Origin: Struthio camelus
Lineage: Eukaryota; Chordata; Aves; Struthioniformes; Struthionidae
Direction: 5' to 3'
Assembly: GCF_040807025.1 (NCBI RefSeq)
Contig: NC_090981.1
Location: 68,271,645 to 68,335,644 of the forward strand
DNA length: 64,000 nucleotides
Below, piece by piece: positions 13,601-28,600 of the stretch. Both the position numbers and the translations under genes were made by a program. Within the stretch, counting starts at the first letter, position 1. The number at the start of each line of letters is the position of its first letter. Below the pieces are notes generated by a model, which was given only the letters and a program-made list of their open reading frames with translations, had not been told where the DNA came from and did not search any database.

Positions 13601-16600
13601 CAAACATTCTTGTTAAATGACTGATTTATATGTAAAACAATTAATAAAGAACCTTAAATATTTTCAACATTCTACTTACAGAGTATTGAAAATATTCTAA
13701 TTGTCAACACAATGTACTTGACTGGACAAACTCCTCCTACTCAAAGTTACAGATATCTACTCTTATTTTCCACTAGGAGACAGAAAAAGCTACTGTCTAA
13801 TTCAGAAGTATGACGGACATAGCAAGTTTAACAGCACAGTCATAATTCCAGGTAGCAGCCTTGCTATCTTCCCAGCTCCCTAGAATCGTATTGATTTCCA
13901 TGCTGCTGGAATACAGAGTCTACACAAAATACAGTCAACATATCTGCATTGTACTGCAGACACAGACAGCCTGGGATTTTGTTATGTTTTCAAATCTACT
14001 CTAAAGGTTAAGTGAGACCAGAATGCCCAAAGTTATTGTTTGAGAAACTACTCAAGTGTTTAATATTGCAGGCAGTTAAATCAGGAAATATGATTAGACA
14101 GAGGTCTTTTCAAAGTGTCCACGGATGATTTTAAAGTGAACAAGAACTCCTGCGTGAATCTGAAAAATTTCTTTCCTCTTTTTATATCCAACGAATTGCT
14201 CAGCTCTGCTGAATCCATAATTGCCCAAGAAAACTTCTCTGTTCCTAAACTTGCCTGGGAGAGGGTGATGGAGCTTAGCAATCTTATCAGGTTCCTTCCA
14301 CTTCTCTTCTTGATAATTCTAATAAATATTAACCAAAGAGCCTTCTAAAGTGTTCCAACCCTACCTAATTTTAGACTCCAGTCCCTCACAATTTGATCCA
14401 TAGGAAATAAAATTGCCTCTATTTGACAAAGTATGAAGTGCTGAGAGCTAAATTCTTCTTCCTTGTTAAGAACTGTTAACAAGGAGACATAACATAAAAT
14501 GACATCCTTTAATTTTTATTGTAAAGTAGGCTTTTTAGACTGCATATATCTTATGCCAAAAATGACTATGGTCAGCTCTGGTTTGTGATGTATCACCCTA
14601 TTTAATCATCAATTACAACACAAATTAATTACAAACATATATGACAGTAACTGTAAAAGAGACTTTTAAACCAATTCTGAAGAGTACTTTTGGCCTTCAG
14701 ACAGATGATGTCATAAGTAAACGTAATTGCTCAGGTTTATCCTGAGGTGGTTAAAAAAGCTGTCTGCCACAGTGTTGGAAGAATCAGGTGACATAAGAGA
14801 TGACTAACTGATTACCTGATTTCCTTTAAATGAGCTTCAAAGAGGAGGCTGGCATTCTTTTAAACAGTGAAGGCATGTTCTGGGAACGTTTGTAGCCAAG
14901 TACATTAGGGAGATACTGAGTTATCATAATACTGAATTAATAAAAGGTTTATCACCTACATAAACACCTTTTTCACCAGTGTGATTTCAAATGATCCCTA
15001 ATACCACAATCAGTAGTATACAACAGAATCAACTAGTGATTAATCAACTCCTCAGGAGTCGGAGCTATCTCAGTCCCGTATTTCAGGTACCATATGGTTG
15101 GGGGAGAGGGCGGAGGAAGAATGAGTGAGCTTTGTAGGTTACCCTGAAAAAGGCCAAGGAGCACAGTGCAGCTTGAACCAAGAAGCCTGAACACACTAAG
15201 AGGAGGATAAGTATTATAGAGAGGACACAGACCTGAACCTTTTGGAGACACAAAGTGAATATAGATACAAAGGGCAGTGACCCATAAGGAGTTTGATTTG
15301 CAACATCATTGCTAAATAGGAAGGATGGTGGAACAATGTGGTTTTAAGACAGTACTCGCTATCCCCAATGAGGAGGATGCCAGAGATACAGTCGCCCGTC
15401 TTCTGGATTCTTCATCAAGTCCAGTTTCAGTTTCAGCAATGCTAATCTCCACTTTTTTAAAACGCAAACCATGTTCCTCTTAAGTTTATTGAAAATGTAT
15501 CATACTTTATCAAACCTTATTTAGAAGCAGTAAGCTTAATAATGGAGAAAGGGCTAAAGCAAGGGTTTAATGCAGGGTTCCTTCTCTTATACTGGCTTGT
15601 TAGTGGAACCTGCAAGGAAAAAAAGGCCAAAACCACAGAAACAGTAAGAAAACCTGTCATAAATGAGCTTATGGAAAGCCAGCACATTTTGAACGGGGTG
15701 ACACTTCCAAGGGAACATGAACATACTTCAAAGAGCACTGTAATTGAGACAATTAGATTTGCTATTTAGGAACTTACAGATAGTCATATAATGTGATTTA
15801 GATATAAAGAGTTTGACAAATCTCTGTGGATTTATTGAGCAGAAGCTACTTGGAGGAAGAAGATTAAGTGTGATAGTTAGGAGGAGAGAAATCTAGTGTG
15901 TACCAGAAGATTCCTCAGAGCATGCATGCACACATATGGGGCTCAAGCTCTGATACTACCCAGTTTCAGGATTCCCCAAAACATTTCCATTCTTTCCTGG
16001 ATGAAGTTCTCCACTCTGGTAGTCAGTAATCTACAAAACCTTTAAGAAAGGCTCTGAAAGCCTTGAAGATTCTGTCTTGCAGAGCCGTTGTTTGAAAAAA
16101 GCTTAGATAACCTTGTGATGCTTCTTGCGGGCAACTAAACACATGCTGAAAAAACGGAACCAGCAGCTGCCACAAAGATCTGTTGCTCTAGTTGTCAGAT
16201 TTACCTATACCCAGATCATAAGCCAACTATCATTAGTTTATCTTTCCCGGGACTATCATAGGATTTACTGCTTAAAAAACAGCTGCTGCCAAATGTCTCC
16301 CTGCCAGCACCAATAAGCACGTCTTCTCACTCTCACATCATGAAAAAACTACTGACTGCCAAGGGAACTACAGTACTGGTTTATTTTGATCTCTGCGTAA
16401 GGAGGCAGGCCAAAGAGAATTTTCAGTGAATTCTGGTTAGACTGTCTCTTGAAAAGGGAGAGACAACAGATATAAGCGGATAAAGCTTTTAGAGACGGGT
16501 ATCTGGAAAACCAGAAGCAAGAATCCCTTTACCAACTTGGGCCAAGTTCGAAGAAACAGGAAGGAATGGAACTGGAAGAGGTAACTGAATAAGCTTTATA

Positions 16601-19600
16601 TACAGACAGGCTTTACAGTCAGTGTTCTGTATTCATTTGAATAGCCAATGCTGATATCACATGTACAGTGTCTGAACAGGGAAGGTGTACATCTGAATAG
16701 GATAGGAGGAAACAGTGATGTATATAGGGATTATGTGTGTAAGGAAAATATAGTTTTTATATCTGGGAGGGAAGAAAATTCAAATATATTTGCAAGGCTG
16801 TATTGTCTGACAATTGTATCTCAAGTGATAAGTGTTCTATGTGATGCAAACTTTATTAAGAAAACAGAGGAGTTTTCCAGCACTTTCAGTCCTCACTTCT
16901 GCTTCTTTACTTTATCTCAGCAGATCACAATAAGAAAAGAATCCTGACTTTCTGAAAAGCAAGCAAAGACCATATATGTTGATAACTTTGACATTCCAAA
17001 CAGTGAGAAAAATGTCTGAATTAATTTCATGCTATGCTCAAACAAGATGCGTGCCTTTGTGGTTACATGCGTATAAAGGGTGCACATAGGATTAATAATT
17101 CAAGTTCCCTCCATGCTTTTACAAGAAATACCTATAATTGTACAATGGAAATTTGCATGTAAAGCAGCAAGATCATCTGAAGTAGTTTAAGAAATCTAAC
17201 AGCTTAAGAAATCTGTCAATGCTTAGGACTTGCTGCAGTAACTCAGAGCATGCTATGTACATTAGATTGCTCTGTTACAGGTTTTTAGTGGAAATTTTAC
17301 TGAAAACTCACTAGGAGTTTATATAAGAACAGCTGCAACCAACTCTTCACCCCCTTCCCCAAGTCTCCCACCAAGCTGATGGTCAAAACCATCATAGACT
17401 TGCTCAAACAGCCCAAGCAGCACTCTAACCGGGAGGAAAGCAACGGAATAAGACACACCAAGGTTTGCTTTGCTATTAGATATAAAAGATGAATTTTTCT
17501 ACGTTCAAAGCAAATAGAGGTACCATCTCTTCCAAATGAAGTATGTCAACACAGCATAAGATTAGTGTTTTAAGTGTCCTCTTCCAAAGATGAGCTGATG
17601 CAAATGAGGAGAATGGAATCTGATTGAAAAAGAATGCTGAAGCAGTGATCAGCAGATGATGATTACTTTAAGATCTTGCTATAGCTTGATCTATTAGAAC
17701 CTATCTTAATGGGGCAAGGATTTAACTCAGGTAGGTTTGAAAACTGCCTGCTCTGCAAATCCTTATGCAACGGAATAGTCCATTTTCAAAAGACAAGAGA
17801 TGCGCTCCAGAAGATTTCAGTCACTAGGTATTTGAAGAAAAGATTCTAGAGGAAAGAAAAGGGGGAGGAAATCCTCAAGTAAGAAAGGGTTCGGAATCCA
17901 TCAAGATATGAACTGCCAGACATCCATTTCTCTTGTCACAAAGGTGCCATAACTTTCATATGATTTAGTGATTATTACGAGTTCAGCAGACATGACTGGA
18001 AGGAAACCCTGACACACAAAGGGTAACAATTTAAAAAGAAAACCCAAAGAAGGTGAAGAGAATCAATAGACACATGCAGTTATGCATCTTTTAGATCCGA
18101 ATGTGATACACTTACATGGCCCCTGTTGAACTTCATGGGACCAACAGTGAGGTTAGTTGAGGCCTTCAAATCTTGCTAAAAGACATCTCAACAAGATGAT
18201 CCAATATGGCTCGATATTTCTTCCTTTTCTTTCTCACCTGAATTTAGAGGATGCAGAGTCTAAATTCCTTATGTTATTTCTTACAAGAATAGCATTCAAG
18301 ATGTTTGAAAGTGCAATATTAGAGACAGCTTGGGTTTCAAAGGAAATGATGTTAAAAGTTAGTGATATATGAATGTTCAAAACTACGACCATGATTCTGT
18401 ATTTTCTTCTCACCCCTGCATTCCTAGGAAAATAAGGTATTTCAATATGATGGTAGTAACACTACAGTGACTCAAAGATACAAGTTAGACTTAAAAACAA
18501 TGCCTCAATTCAATATACATCACATTATGTAGTATAGCATTCCTTCTTTCACTAGATATCCTTTTCTCCTCTGCTCCCTCCTCCTCTTATAAAACAAAAC
18601 CAAAAAGCACAGTATGAAGAGGTGATCCGTCATTGATAGAAAGAGAATTATCTAAAGGAGATCTTGTATAACACGAGTTTACATAAAACTGTTTTGTATT
18701 TATAGTGGTAGTATAGTAAAAAAGGGATTTAAAATAAAAAAAAAATTGTATTTGCACAAAGCTCTTCTATTTAAGTATTTAAAAGAGATACATAGTTTGT
18801 ATCAAGAAATTATATATTTTATAGAAACTTCTATGAAGAAGCTGCATATGAAAAAATCTTGTATTTGATGTCCAATTGTGACAGTAGAGCAAATAGCTGT
18901 GTTTCAGTAGGAATGTGGTAATCAAATCTGAAAGAAGTTTTAGATTAAAAAAAATATTATTCTCCATATGAACAGACTGTTACTTCTGTATTTTTTTTTA
19001 AAAACTGTATTTATTACAACACATTTCTAGAAGCCATCTTCAAGATGGAAATTCTCATTTGTAATTGAAGCACAGCCAAAACCAGGCAGATTTTCAGCTT
19101 GTTTCAACTTTCTGAGCTGTAAGAATGGAAGTACAGTAATTCTTACCTGCCGTGGCTGCTCTGTTACTCGCTGTGGATCAGATCTCACTTTGTTACTAGG
19201 ATGATTGGTAACTTTGGTGACTGGTTGTTTGAAAATCGATGCTGTTTGTCTGATTGGCAAAGTTGTATTTAAGTCTGGTTTTCCCTGTTAAAAGAAAAAA
19301 AGTGAATTAACAAGTGTTATACACCAAAAAAATCCATATAGTAATGTTGGATTCACCCTCTTCTACTGATTGATTAAAAAAAAAAAAAACAGCTTTTTTG
19401 GGAGTAAAGATTTCCCTTAAATGCTATATCCAACTAACCTTTGTAGTCCTCCATTTTAAAGAAAAAGAAATGTAACACTTAACTAGCTGCAGGTATTTTC
19501 ACCATCTTTTATAAATTATTCTCTGGAAGAATCAGACTGCTTAGAAGTCTGCCTTCTCTTTTGGTAAAATACATGTTATTTGTGTAATTGGCTTACACTC

Positions 19601-22600
19601 TGAAAAGAGACAGCTTCATTATCAGGTGGCAATGTGAATCTCCGAAGCGTCATGAAAACATACTTGTAGCAAACAGCTTATATTTACAGAGTTCCAAGTC
19701 CTAAAGGCCAGCAACTTCCTACATAACTCTGGTCATTAATTTCCTAAGTGATTCCTATATCAAAGAATTCTTAATTGAGTGCAATAATTTATTCTGGAGA
19801 GAAATTAAAACTATTCTACTTTAACAAATTCTGCTGGAAAAGCTAGATTAGTTAGGTTTGTGAACTGATGATTCCCAGCCATCACAGATAACACTTTACT
19901 GATACATCTTGTCACATACAAAACCCTTCAAACCATCAAACCAATCGGATATACTGGAGCACAGCTCCCCTGTGTAGGTATAATCTTGAACAAACTTCAA
20001 ATCATGGGAAATCCACTGGACACCTATACATTTTTCTAATTAACTGCTGGGGAAAGTATCTGATATTCACAGAGGGACAACAGAAGAACAGATATGCATG
20101 TATCATATACACACATGCGCAAGCACAGTGTGAGAGAAGGGGGACACAGAGAACAGAGACAACAGTAATTTAACTACATTTTCTTTATATAAACTGATTT
20201 TTGAAAATAGTCAGCATGAACTATTGCTCCATTTCAAATTAGAAAGGCTACTCTAATTGCTTTGTTTGAAAAATAACTCAAAAATATAACACTAGATTTA
20301 TTCTAATCTGGAAGACAGGAGGACAATTTTTCATCATAATTTATTTGCAAGCCTTATTTTATGTAATTACAGTTAAGCTGGCTGTGTGCCTATTTTGTTT
20401 TGTCTTTCCTCCCAGTAGCTTTTGAATTTTTTGCCCAACGTCAACCAAACTTTTAAAAAGCCTTCAGAAAATTTCTTTATATGAGTTTTGTGAAAGGTGG
20501 TATTCAAGTAGGGATGGGAGCAGGGAGAGCAAGAGCGTAGGGAAACATCACCACCGAGGGAAAGGAAAGCAGAATGCATTTTCTGTGTAGCTAGCCAACA
20601 GTCAGCACATACTTAACTCCAGACCATCACATTGTAAACCATTTCCTGCCAGGGAGTGGGAGCTTTCAAGCAGGAAATCAGAGATACTTAAGTGTAAGAT
20701 TAAGGAATACAGATACACATAGCACAAGCATAAAATGGCAAACTTTATTACTCTAAGTGCTTACTAGACAATTTTTAGAGTTTCAGTACTGAAAGAACAT
20801 TTCCAGGCCAAACAGCTTAAGGTATTTCCCATTAGTTTTCTCACTCATTTCCCCACTCACTGCTAGCAAAATGTGTCATACAGACACTAGTCCCAGACAA
20901 AACTGATACCAGCTTCCTCAGAAGTGATCTTTAATGAAACAGGAAGGTCATATTAACATGCATCATATTTCTGGTATCAAAAACACTATCAAAGCTTTGG
21001 AGCTTAATGATACATTCATGTTCACTACAAATGAACAAATTCAAGTGTGAATGATCTGAGCTGTGTGGTTTCAACTAAGCCTGGGTTGGAGATACTGCTA
21101 GTGCTTGAATCCCTCTGTGTAGCAAGAGCCCCAAAAGAAGCATTTGGGCTGGGGGAAGAGAATTTTCCCATAACCTCCAAGACTGACGAAGAAAAGCAGA
21201 GATACAATATCAGCACACCATGTCAGCTTTCATAAATCTGTCACTCTATCCAAAAGCAGACTGTTACTTTGAAGTGCTGTGACAGCACGACAGTATCTTA
21301 GAGCTTTCTGTCTGCAATTCCAGCTCCTCCGAGTCCTGAAGACAGGAGTCTCTCAAACTTTTCTCCTCTTGCATTTCTTTTGTTGTCTTAACAACTACAA
21401 GCTCTCTCAGCTTCTTTTTTAAGGCATACAAGGGTGTGACTGAGAATACACATGTGCTTATATCCACACAACAAGAGAGACAATGAAAACCAATATCCTC
21501 AAGTTTAGCAGACACATATTTTCCCAATGAACACATATTAAGAAGTATGTTCCCTATTTTGCATGACAGTTCTAGGCACTTCAAAACATTTAACAGCTAT
21601 ACCTAATTTTCACAAAGAAAGAGAACTGTTCAAGCTTTTGCTTTTTAAAAGTTTAGTTACTTGTGGAAAAGGAAGAAAAGTAAACTATCATATAATATTT
21701 CAAGTCCTAGAAGAAAGTTTTATAATTGGCTGTGAGATCATAGTTCAAAAGTTACACAATGAACTTTGATATTGTACCAAGAACCAAGTTAAAAGAATTT
21801 GTCACTAGGATTTACTCATATACCTATTATATATTTATACTCTTTTTTCTTTTTCTTTTTTTTTTTTACTAGAAGAAGTAATTTCTTGGGCTTAGAAATG
21901 TGAATTAAATCTCTCTTCAAAGCCTCAGTATTTAGACTATATAATTTGGACTACACAACTTTATAGACTAGAATGTGTTAAGAACCAGAGAGCACTAAAT
22001 GTTTAAAAGCCTTTAGTTCCTAAGCTGAACATACTGGAATTCCATATAATTTAAGTTAGATAGATATTCTCTAATGATCTATATAAAAATGAAATAAAAA
22101 ATTTGGCTAGGGGCTCAGGCTTATTAATAAGCTTTCTGTTCACAGCATCAGTTTCAGATTAAATTCTTATTTTAAAAGTAGGTATCCCTCTTTTAGAGCT
22201 TTGCTAGGAATCCGACAGGGTAGTTCCTCCATCATCACAGTCCACCATGCTCCTGTATTTTAGCATATCTCGGTTATTGTAAGGTGGATAGGAGATAAGA
22301 AAGGGAGGGTGAAGTCATTCTTTCTACATTTGTACAATGAATAGCCTATAAACTAGCAATGAAGAGAACATAATCTCTGCACTCTGCAGAAAGTAATTTT
22401 CATCCAAAAGAGCATTCTACAGACAAGCCTCTTAATCCCAAGATATATCCTCACAAACCACAACAGTTATCATATTGGCTACTCCCATCCAACTATTTGA
22501 CTCATCTTTCGGGTGGAGGGAGAGCCTCTTTATATAGCCTCTCCAAGATGACGCTGAGCTATTAAATTCTTCCTGGTGGAAAAATTAAGGAATTCCTCCA

Positions 22601-25600
22601 TATAACTCCAAGGCCTGTAAATAGGAAGGAGCAGCAGAATAATATTTCATATTTATCTAGGCACCTTAAAATGTAACCTAAATTACAGGATGGTTTTAAT
22701 ATTTCAGGCCTAAATTCTTTACCCAGCAGGCAAAGAAGTCAATTTGTCAAATGTACTATGCACATTCTTATCTATTCAACAGTATGACTCAAATCATACA
22801 CTAGTTTATAAGTAAGTTCTGTAATATGTTGGGAATGCTTGAGTAATACTGATTTGCTCATTATCTTGTAAAAGCCAAAACAGCTTTCCAGACCAACAGA
22901 AGAAATATGCTAGAACACATAAGTGAACCTTGACCTCTCCTTTTTTTTTTTTTCTCTCTCCAGGTAGTGCAGTTATCCCATTAAAAATATAATAAGGCTA
23001 AAACCTCAAATTCCAATGGAAGTTTTCCTCAGAAATTCAGGTACCTAACATTTCTACATTTATAAACTTACGGCCAGAAACTACCCAGTCCCCATGTCTG
23101 AAATACTATTGCTTTCAAAAGAGAAAAGCAGCACATCTTCAGAGATCTCCATTTTCAGCTCCACCGCTGACCCTGTTTATTCCTAACTGCTGTGACCGGA
23201 GTTTCCATGGCTGGAGCAAACAGCAAGCGAGCATCAGTGCCTAATTCCACTTGTTAGTTCAAATCATGCTGAGAAATTACCATTCAATAGTACACCAATT
23301 CAAGGATCTTCCTATACAAAGCAAAAATGAGAGTCTAAGTTTGTAGGCAAGTATATATATTGGTCTTTTCCTTCTGTTTCATCCAGATAGTCCCACCCTA
23401 CTTGAGGAATACTTTCAGACACTTTGAGCATTGCTTTTAGCATGTGTGTTGCATGCTAGATCAAGGACCACTGTAATGGGTTTCTCCTAATTCATACTGT
23501 GGGCCACAACGAACACTGCTACAGATCTTCTGACCAATCTAACTTATCTAGAAACATCATTCTGATTCTGCTTTTTTGTCAGGTATGCTAGCTTTTCAGA
23601 GAGCGCTCATATAACTCCCACATTTCAGCTTATCCAAAGTTTGATGAAGTTCCACATCCCTTCACAGGTTACGGGTTTTCTAGAACTTTTTATTTCTCCT
23701 CCCTAGCTCCATAAAAAGAACAGGGAGTACCCAGAAGCAGTTAACCTTATTTTCTTTTTAAATGCCTTTTAGGCAGAATATATGAGCTTGAACTCACACA
23801 GTCTTGCAAAGGGGTCCAATCCTTCCAGTTTTGTCCATTCCCCAGGATACACTGATGTTTATTCAGCAGCACATGTGCTTGCAGGCTCATTTTCCATGAC
23901 AGAGAGTTTGAGATACTGACTATAGACTTTTTTTCCCCCATCAACAATGAAAAAGTAAGTCTAATGTTAGACCTTTTGTGTTACATAATGGTGCAGCACT
24001 GGGGAAGCAAAATACACAGAATCACCGATCAGAGCTAGACAACAACAGCATGTACTTAAATTTGCCCAAAGTATTACGGCAATCAAATTCACTCACACCA
24101 CGTAATCTGCACCAGTACCTTGACAGACTTTACCTATCCTGCAAGCTTCACATTCCCTGATCTTGTGACATTAAGTTCAAAGCAGTACTTCAGGCTTTGA
24201 AGTCCATGCCTCCAGGACATTCTGTGCAGTAGCACCAGAATTAGTGGTAAAAGGGCTATTAAAACTGAAAAAAATAACAATATTACTGAGCCATCTGCAA
24301 CATGTGGGACAAACTTGATTCAACAAACATTTCTAGAACAAAGGCCTGAGATTCTAGCTCATGAAAAAAATTTCAAGATTTCTTTTGGTCTGAAATCTAA
24401 CTTAAAGAGAAGTTTAACTTTGCTTTACACCCCGAATACATTAACCTTAAAAGGGGAAATTCCCTTAGGCACTGTGAGCACTTAAGCAAATTCAGTTACA
24501 TTAAAGAGCTGTTTAGCCTTTACAGTCAAAGCACAACTCTGATGAGTTATAATCTATGCAGAAAATAAAGGTTCATATTTATCAAGCAACTATCAAGCAC
24601 AGACCATCCAGGATTTTTGCAATGCCATGGCTCTTACCTAGATATCCCATAAACTGTTTAAATCAAGGGCACATACTACAAAATGGTCATTAGGCTAAAC
24701 CGTCTAAACTAAAAATAGATCCATTCCTAAGTACTGTAATCATACTTTTATTACTTTCTGACTTTTTCCTCCTTGCTAGTCACATCTGGGCTTTCTGGAA
24801 TCATTCTAAATAAATTAAGTCTCCTATTTGTGGCATGGAGTTTTGAACCACAGAAATAAACTTTTTGGTACAGAAACTTGTTAAACTCATCTCTAGCACC
24901 CTGCAGATCTTCACATGTACAGGGAAAAAAAATTATCACATGGTACAGGAAGTGACCGATGTTCAGATAAATTGTTTTTTTTTTTTTTTTAAACAATACA
25001 CCAGAACCCAGCCCATGTGTGAGATTCATTCACGACAGGGGAAAAGTTTCCAATAGTTACATCCCAATAGATGAGATAACTAATATTTCTACAACCAACA
25101 CCTCTGCTGAAGCTCTCTGTTGAGAGATCCTTTGAATATTTGAGATGAAGGACACTATCTACATATTTTGACTGGCCAGACACAGATTTGTTCACTTCAG
25201 ACAGTGATTAAGGTCACCTTATTCAGGTATAGGCATACCTACAAAACTTCAGCATTCAGAAACAAAGAGATGTTGTGGTTTTTACATTGCTTGATTACTA
25301 TGGCAAAATAAAATCCTTTCCTATTCTGGGAACTATGACAATGTATCAGCTCATAGGAATATCAATGTTCCCTGCTCAATTTTATTCATTATTAAGAACA
25401 TTTTATGCTCCATGAACAGTTTCCAACGAACCTTTCAGTTCACTATCTTTTCAAAGACATGTATTTCCAGAAGCATCAATGTCCCCCAGACATTAAAGAG
25501 AAGACGACATTTAAAAGCTCAGTAACATATTTCCAGGTCTTTCAAATCCTTTAATCTAAGAATTCACTTATAACCAGGTAGTATGTTTAACCAGTAGATT

Positions 25601-28600
25601 CTACTATGTTTCTCTTTCAAGATAAAGAACTGTTAGGCATATTTTTATAAGCACAGCAGTGTGCCATTTCTATTGGATACCTATTCAATTTAATTTCTTT
25701 GTCTCTTCAAAAGCGCTTCAAATGAATCAAATAATTTGCAAGTGAAATGTAAAAATGCTTACACTGAAAGTAGTGAAATGATTAGTGTAAGATGAAGTAA
25801 AACTCCTCCCGTGGCTCTGCAGTAGACCAACCTATCAGATACTCGCCTTTATTGCCAGTTTTGAAAGGTCAATAAGAACGCATAATGCTAAGATAGGAGA
25901 AAAGTATACTGCTAGAACAGTATTTCTACATCACTTACACTGTTGCACATTAATATTGCAAAGCAAAGACAATTATGTACATATAATATCCTCGGTTCCA
26001 GTTGAAACCAGGAGACATTAATATGTCATTGAAGACACGGAGTTCTAGGCTGCTAATGATGAGAATCTCAAAGTTAGAAGTATGGCAAGATGGTATTTCC
26101 ATCCACCACATGTATATATCTAACTGCCTAGACATGTCTGTGAAAGAAGGCTCAAGTACATTTTTATACTTGTTCTTGAAACAGAAGAGGTGCCAAAGAA
26201 TTTAGAAACATTTGTGGTAAATTGTTTGTATAAAAACAAACAACAAGTAAAACATGAGCAAGTTTATACACCAACTTGCCTATGCAAGTCTCTCTCTTAA
26301 GGCTCCGCTAGCAGCACAGCTGCAAGGTGGACTAGAAGATGACCACAACCAATCTCTTTCAACATCTGTGGAAGAAAATATAAGCTTCAGGATTAAGCTG
26401 AGGTCCTATTTTTAACTAACACAGGAATACTGAAGAAATTCTGGAAAGCCTATGAATTACAGATTAAATCACTCAGAAATAACAAATGTTATTTACGTTA
26501 AAAAACAGCATTAATTTAGATTCTAATCTTGCATTTAACATGGTTACTCTGAGCAACATACAAGTAATCTAAAACCTTAGTAAAGCAAAGTGAGCACAGT
26601 TCCATCTCTATTTTATATACCAAGTTTTTAAATTTCTGCTTATGCAAAAAGCCTAATCAAAACCTTTTCCTAAGACTACCTCATAGTTATACTATTTGAA
26701 AGCCTCATGTTTGTGGAAAGAAAAAAAAAATAGAAATAAAGTGAAGGCATGTTTTAAATAAAAAGAAATCAGCATGAAATGTGTAGTTCACACATTAGAA
26801 ATGGCAGATGACAAAAAACATCAGTATACAGGACTAGGCTCTAACTTGTCAGCTATTTTCACACACTACTGTAAGTTATGAAAGCCCTAAGAATAAAACA
26901 CTTTAAAAGCAAAACATTGGAGGCTGTTACAGAAAACCTTTCAAACATCTGAGGAAACCTGTTGTATTAGATATTTATATTAGGTCCAGCAATGTAGTAT
27001 CTGAGCGTCAGTTAAATTCACTTGTCATCTCCCTAGAAGGCACATCAATTATTTTACTTCCGTGTGCTTAAGCCTTTTATTTTCAAGCTACTGTATAAAT
27101 TATCTTCAGCATTTGGAAGGCTACACTGTTGTTTAAAAATAAATAAATAAGAGAACAGTCTGGCTCAATTAAGTAAGACCCAGTCGTGAAATAAATACAG
27201 AAAAAATACTTGGCCTTGTTTAGCTGCATAGCTACAAGCAGACATCCAGATTTGTACAGACAAATACAGTTGCCTCAGAAAACAAGCTTCCCGGCACATA
27301 TTAAAAACGTGAACTATTTCAGCTCAGAACAGGAAGATGAACACAATAACTTCAAAACTTGCACAGGACAATCTATTGGTGTTAATAGTCTTAATTCTTC
27401 CCATTTAGAAGAATATTATTCAGGTAGATGACTAGCACTGAAGTTTGTTCTCTTTAGTCATAAGCCAACTCCTGAATTACTCAATTTTTTTTTTCATGTT
27501 TAACCTCACCTTGGTATTTTCTTGGTAGTAGCAGAGCATTCCCTCTATTTAAAAATTTGCATCTACCACTACTAAAAATTAAACATATATGTACACCTCA
27601 GAAGCAGACTGCTTTAAGCAGAAAAAAAATTACTAAATGAACTATAGGAAAGGATTTTTTAGGATATCCTTAAACACAGTATTTACTAACAAACCTTATT
27701 TTGATTGAGAGAATCATTCCTTAGTCTCTGTTTGTTCTTCTGCAATTTACTGGGCATCATCTTTCCCGTTCTGAAGTCAAAACTGCTGAGATCAACAGTG
27801 TTTCCCAGGTATCTTGCCAACTGAGGCTTGCTTCTGAACTTCTTACCACTTGGACTAAAAAGAAGAAAACACTTTAGTATGTTTTGTTGTACAAGAGGAT
27901 ACAACTGTGACTTCTTATAGCAGGTTTTATACCTTGTTAAATATCTGTAAAGTTTCCATATCTTTACTCCATGTGGCATGTTCATTGATGCATTGATTAG
28001 TGATAGTATACCTGCCCAATCTCTGCATATGCAGTCCCATCCTTTGCCTAAGTTTTAACTTAGATCTCCAGCTGATGGACACGAGGATACACTACACCCT
28101 GGAAAGCTGCCTTAGCAGTTAATCTAAACTAAACTCAGATATACGCAGTATAGAATGGAATGTCAGACTGTGGACAAGTGAAGGAATCTCTCTGCACAAA
28201 ACAAAGATCAAAGGCAAGGTTTAAACTGATCGCTGGCTAAGGTCAGACAAGACTCAACAGCAACCCATCTCAGCAACCAAACAGCATGGCATTAAACAGA
28301 AGCGCAGAACCAAGATCTGAGGTGACATAACATCACTTTTCTATTCAGTCACTAACACTGGTGAGCGAAGCCAGAAAAGTAACCGAGCAAGAAGCAAGCG
28401 AGCAAGATGATGCAAAATATGAAGCAGGTTCAAAAGCTGCAACTGTGTATACGAACGGCAGATCCTACCGCAATAGATGAAGTCAGTTATGTAATACATA
28501 ATTCACCAAAATCAGCTTCACTTGGAACTATTCTCACTTACCCCGAATTCCCAGCTGATGTTTTGAGTAATATCAGCAAATATCCAATTTAGAGTTATCC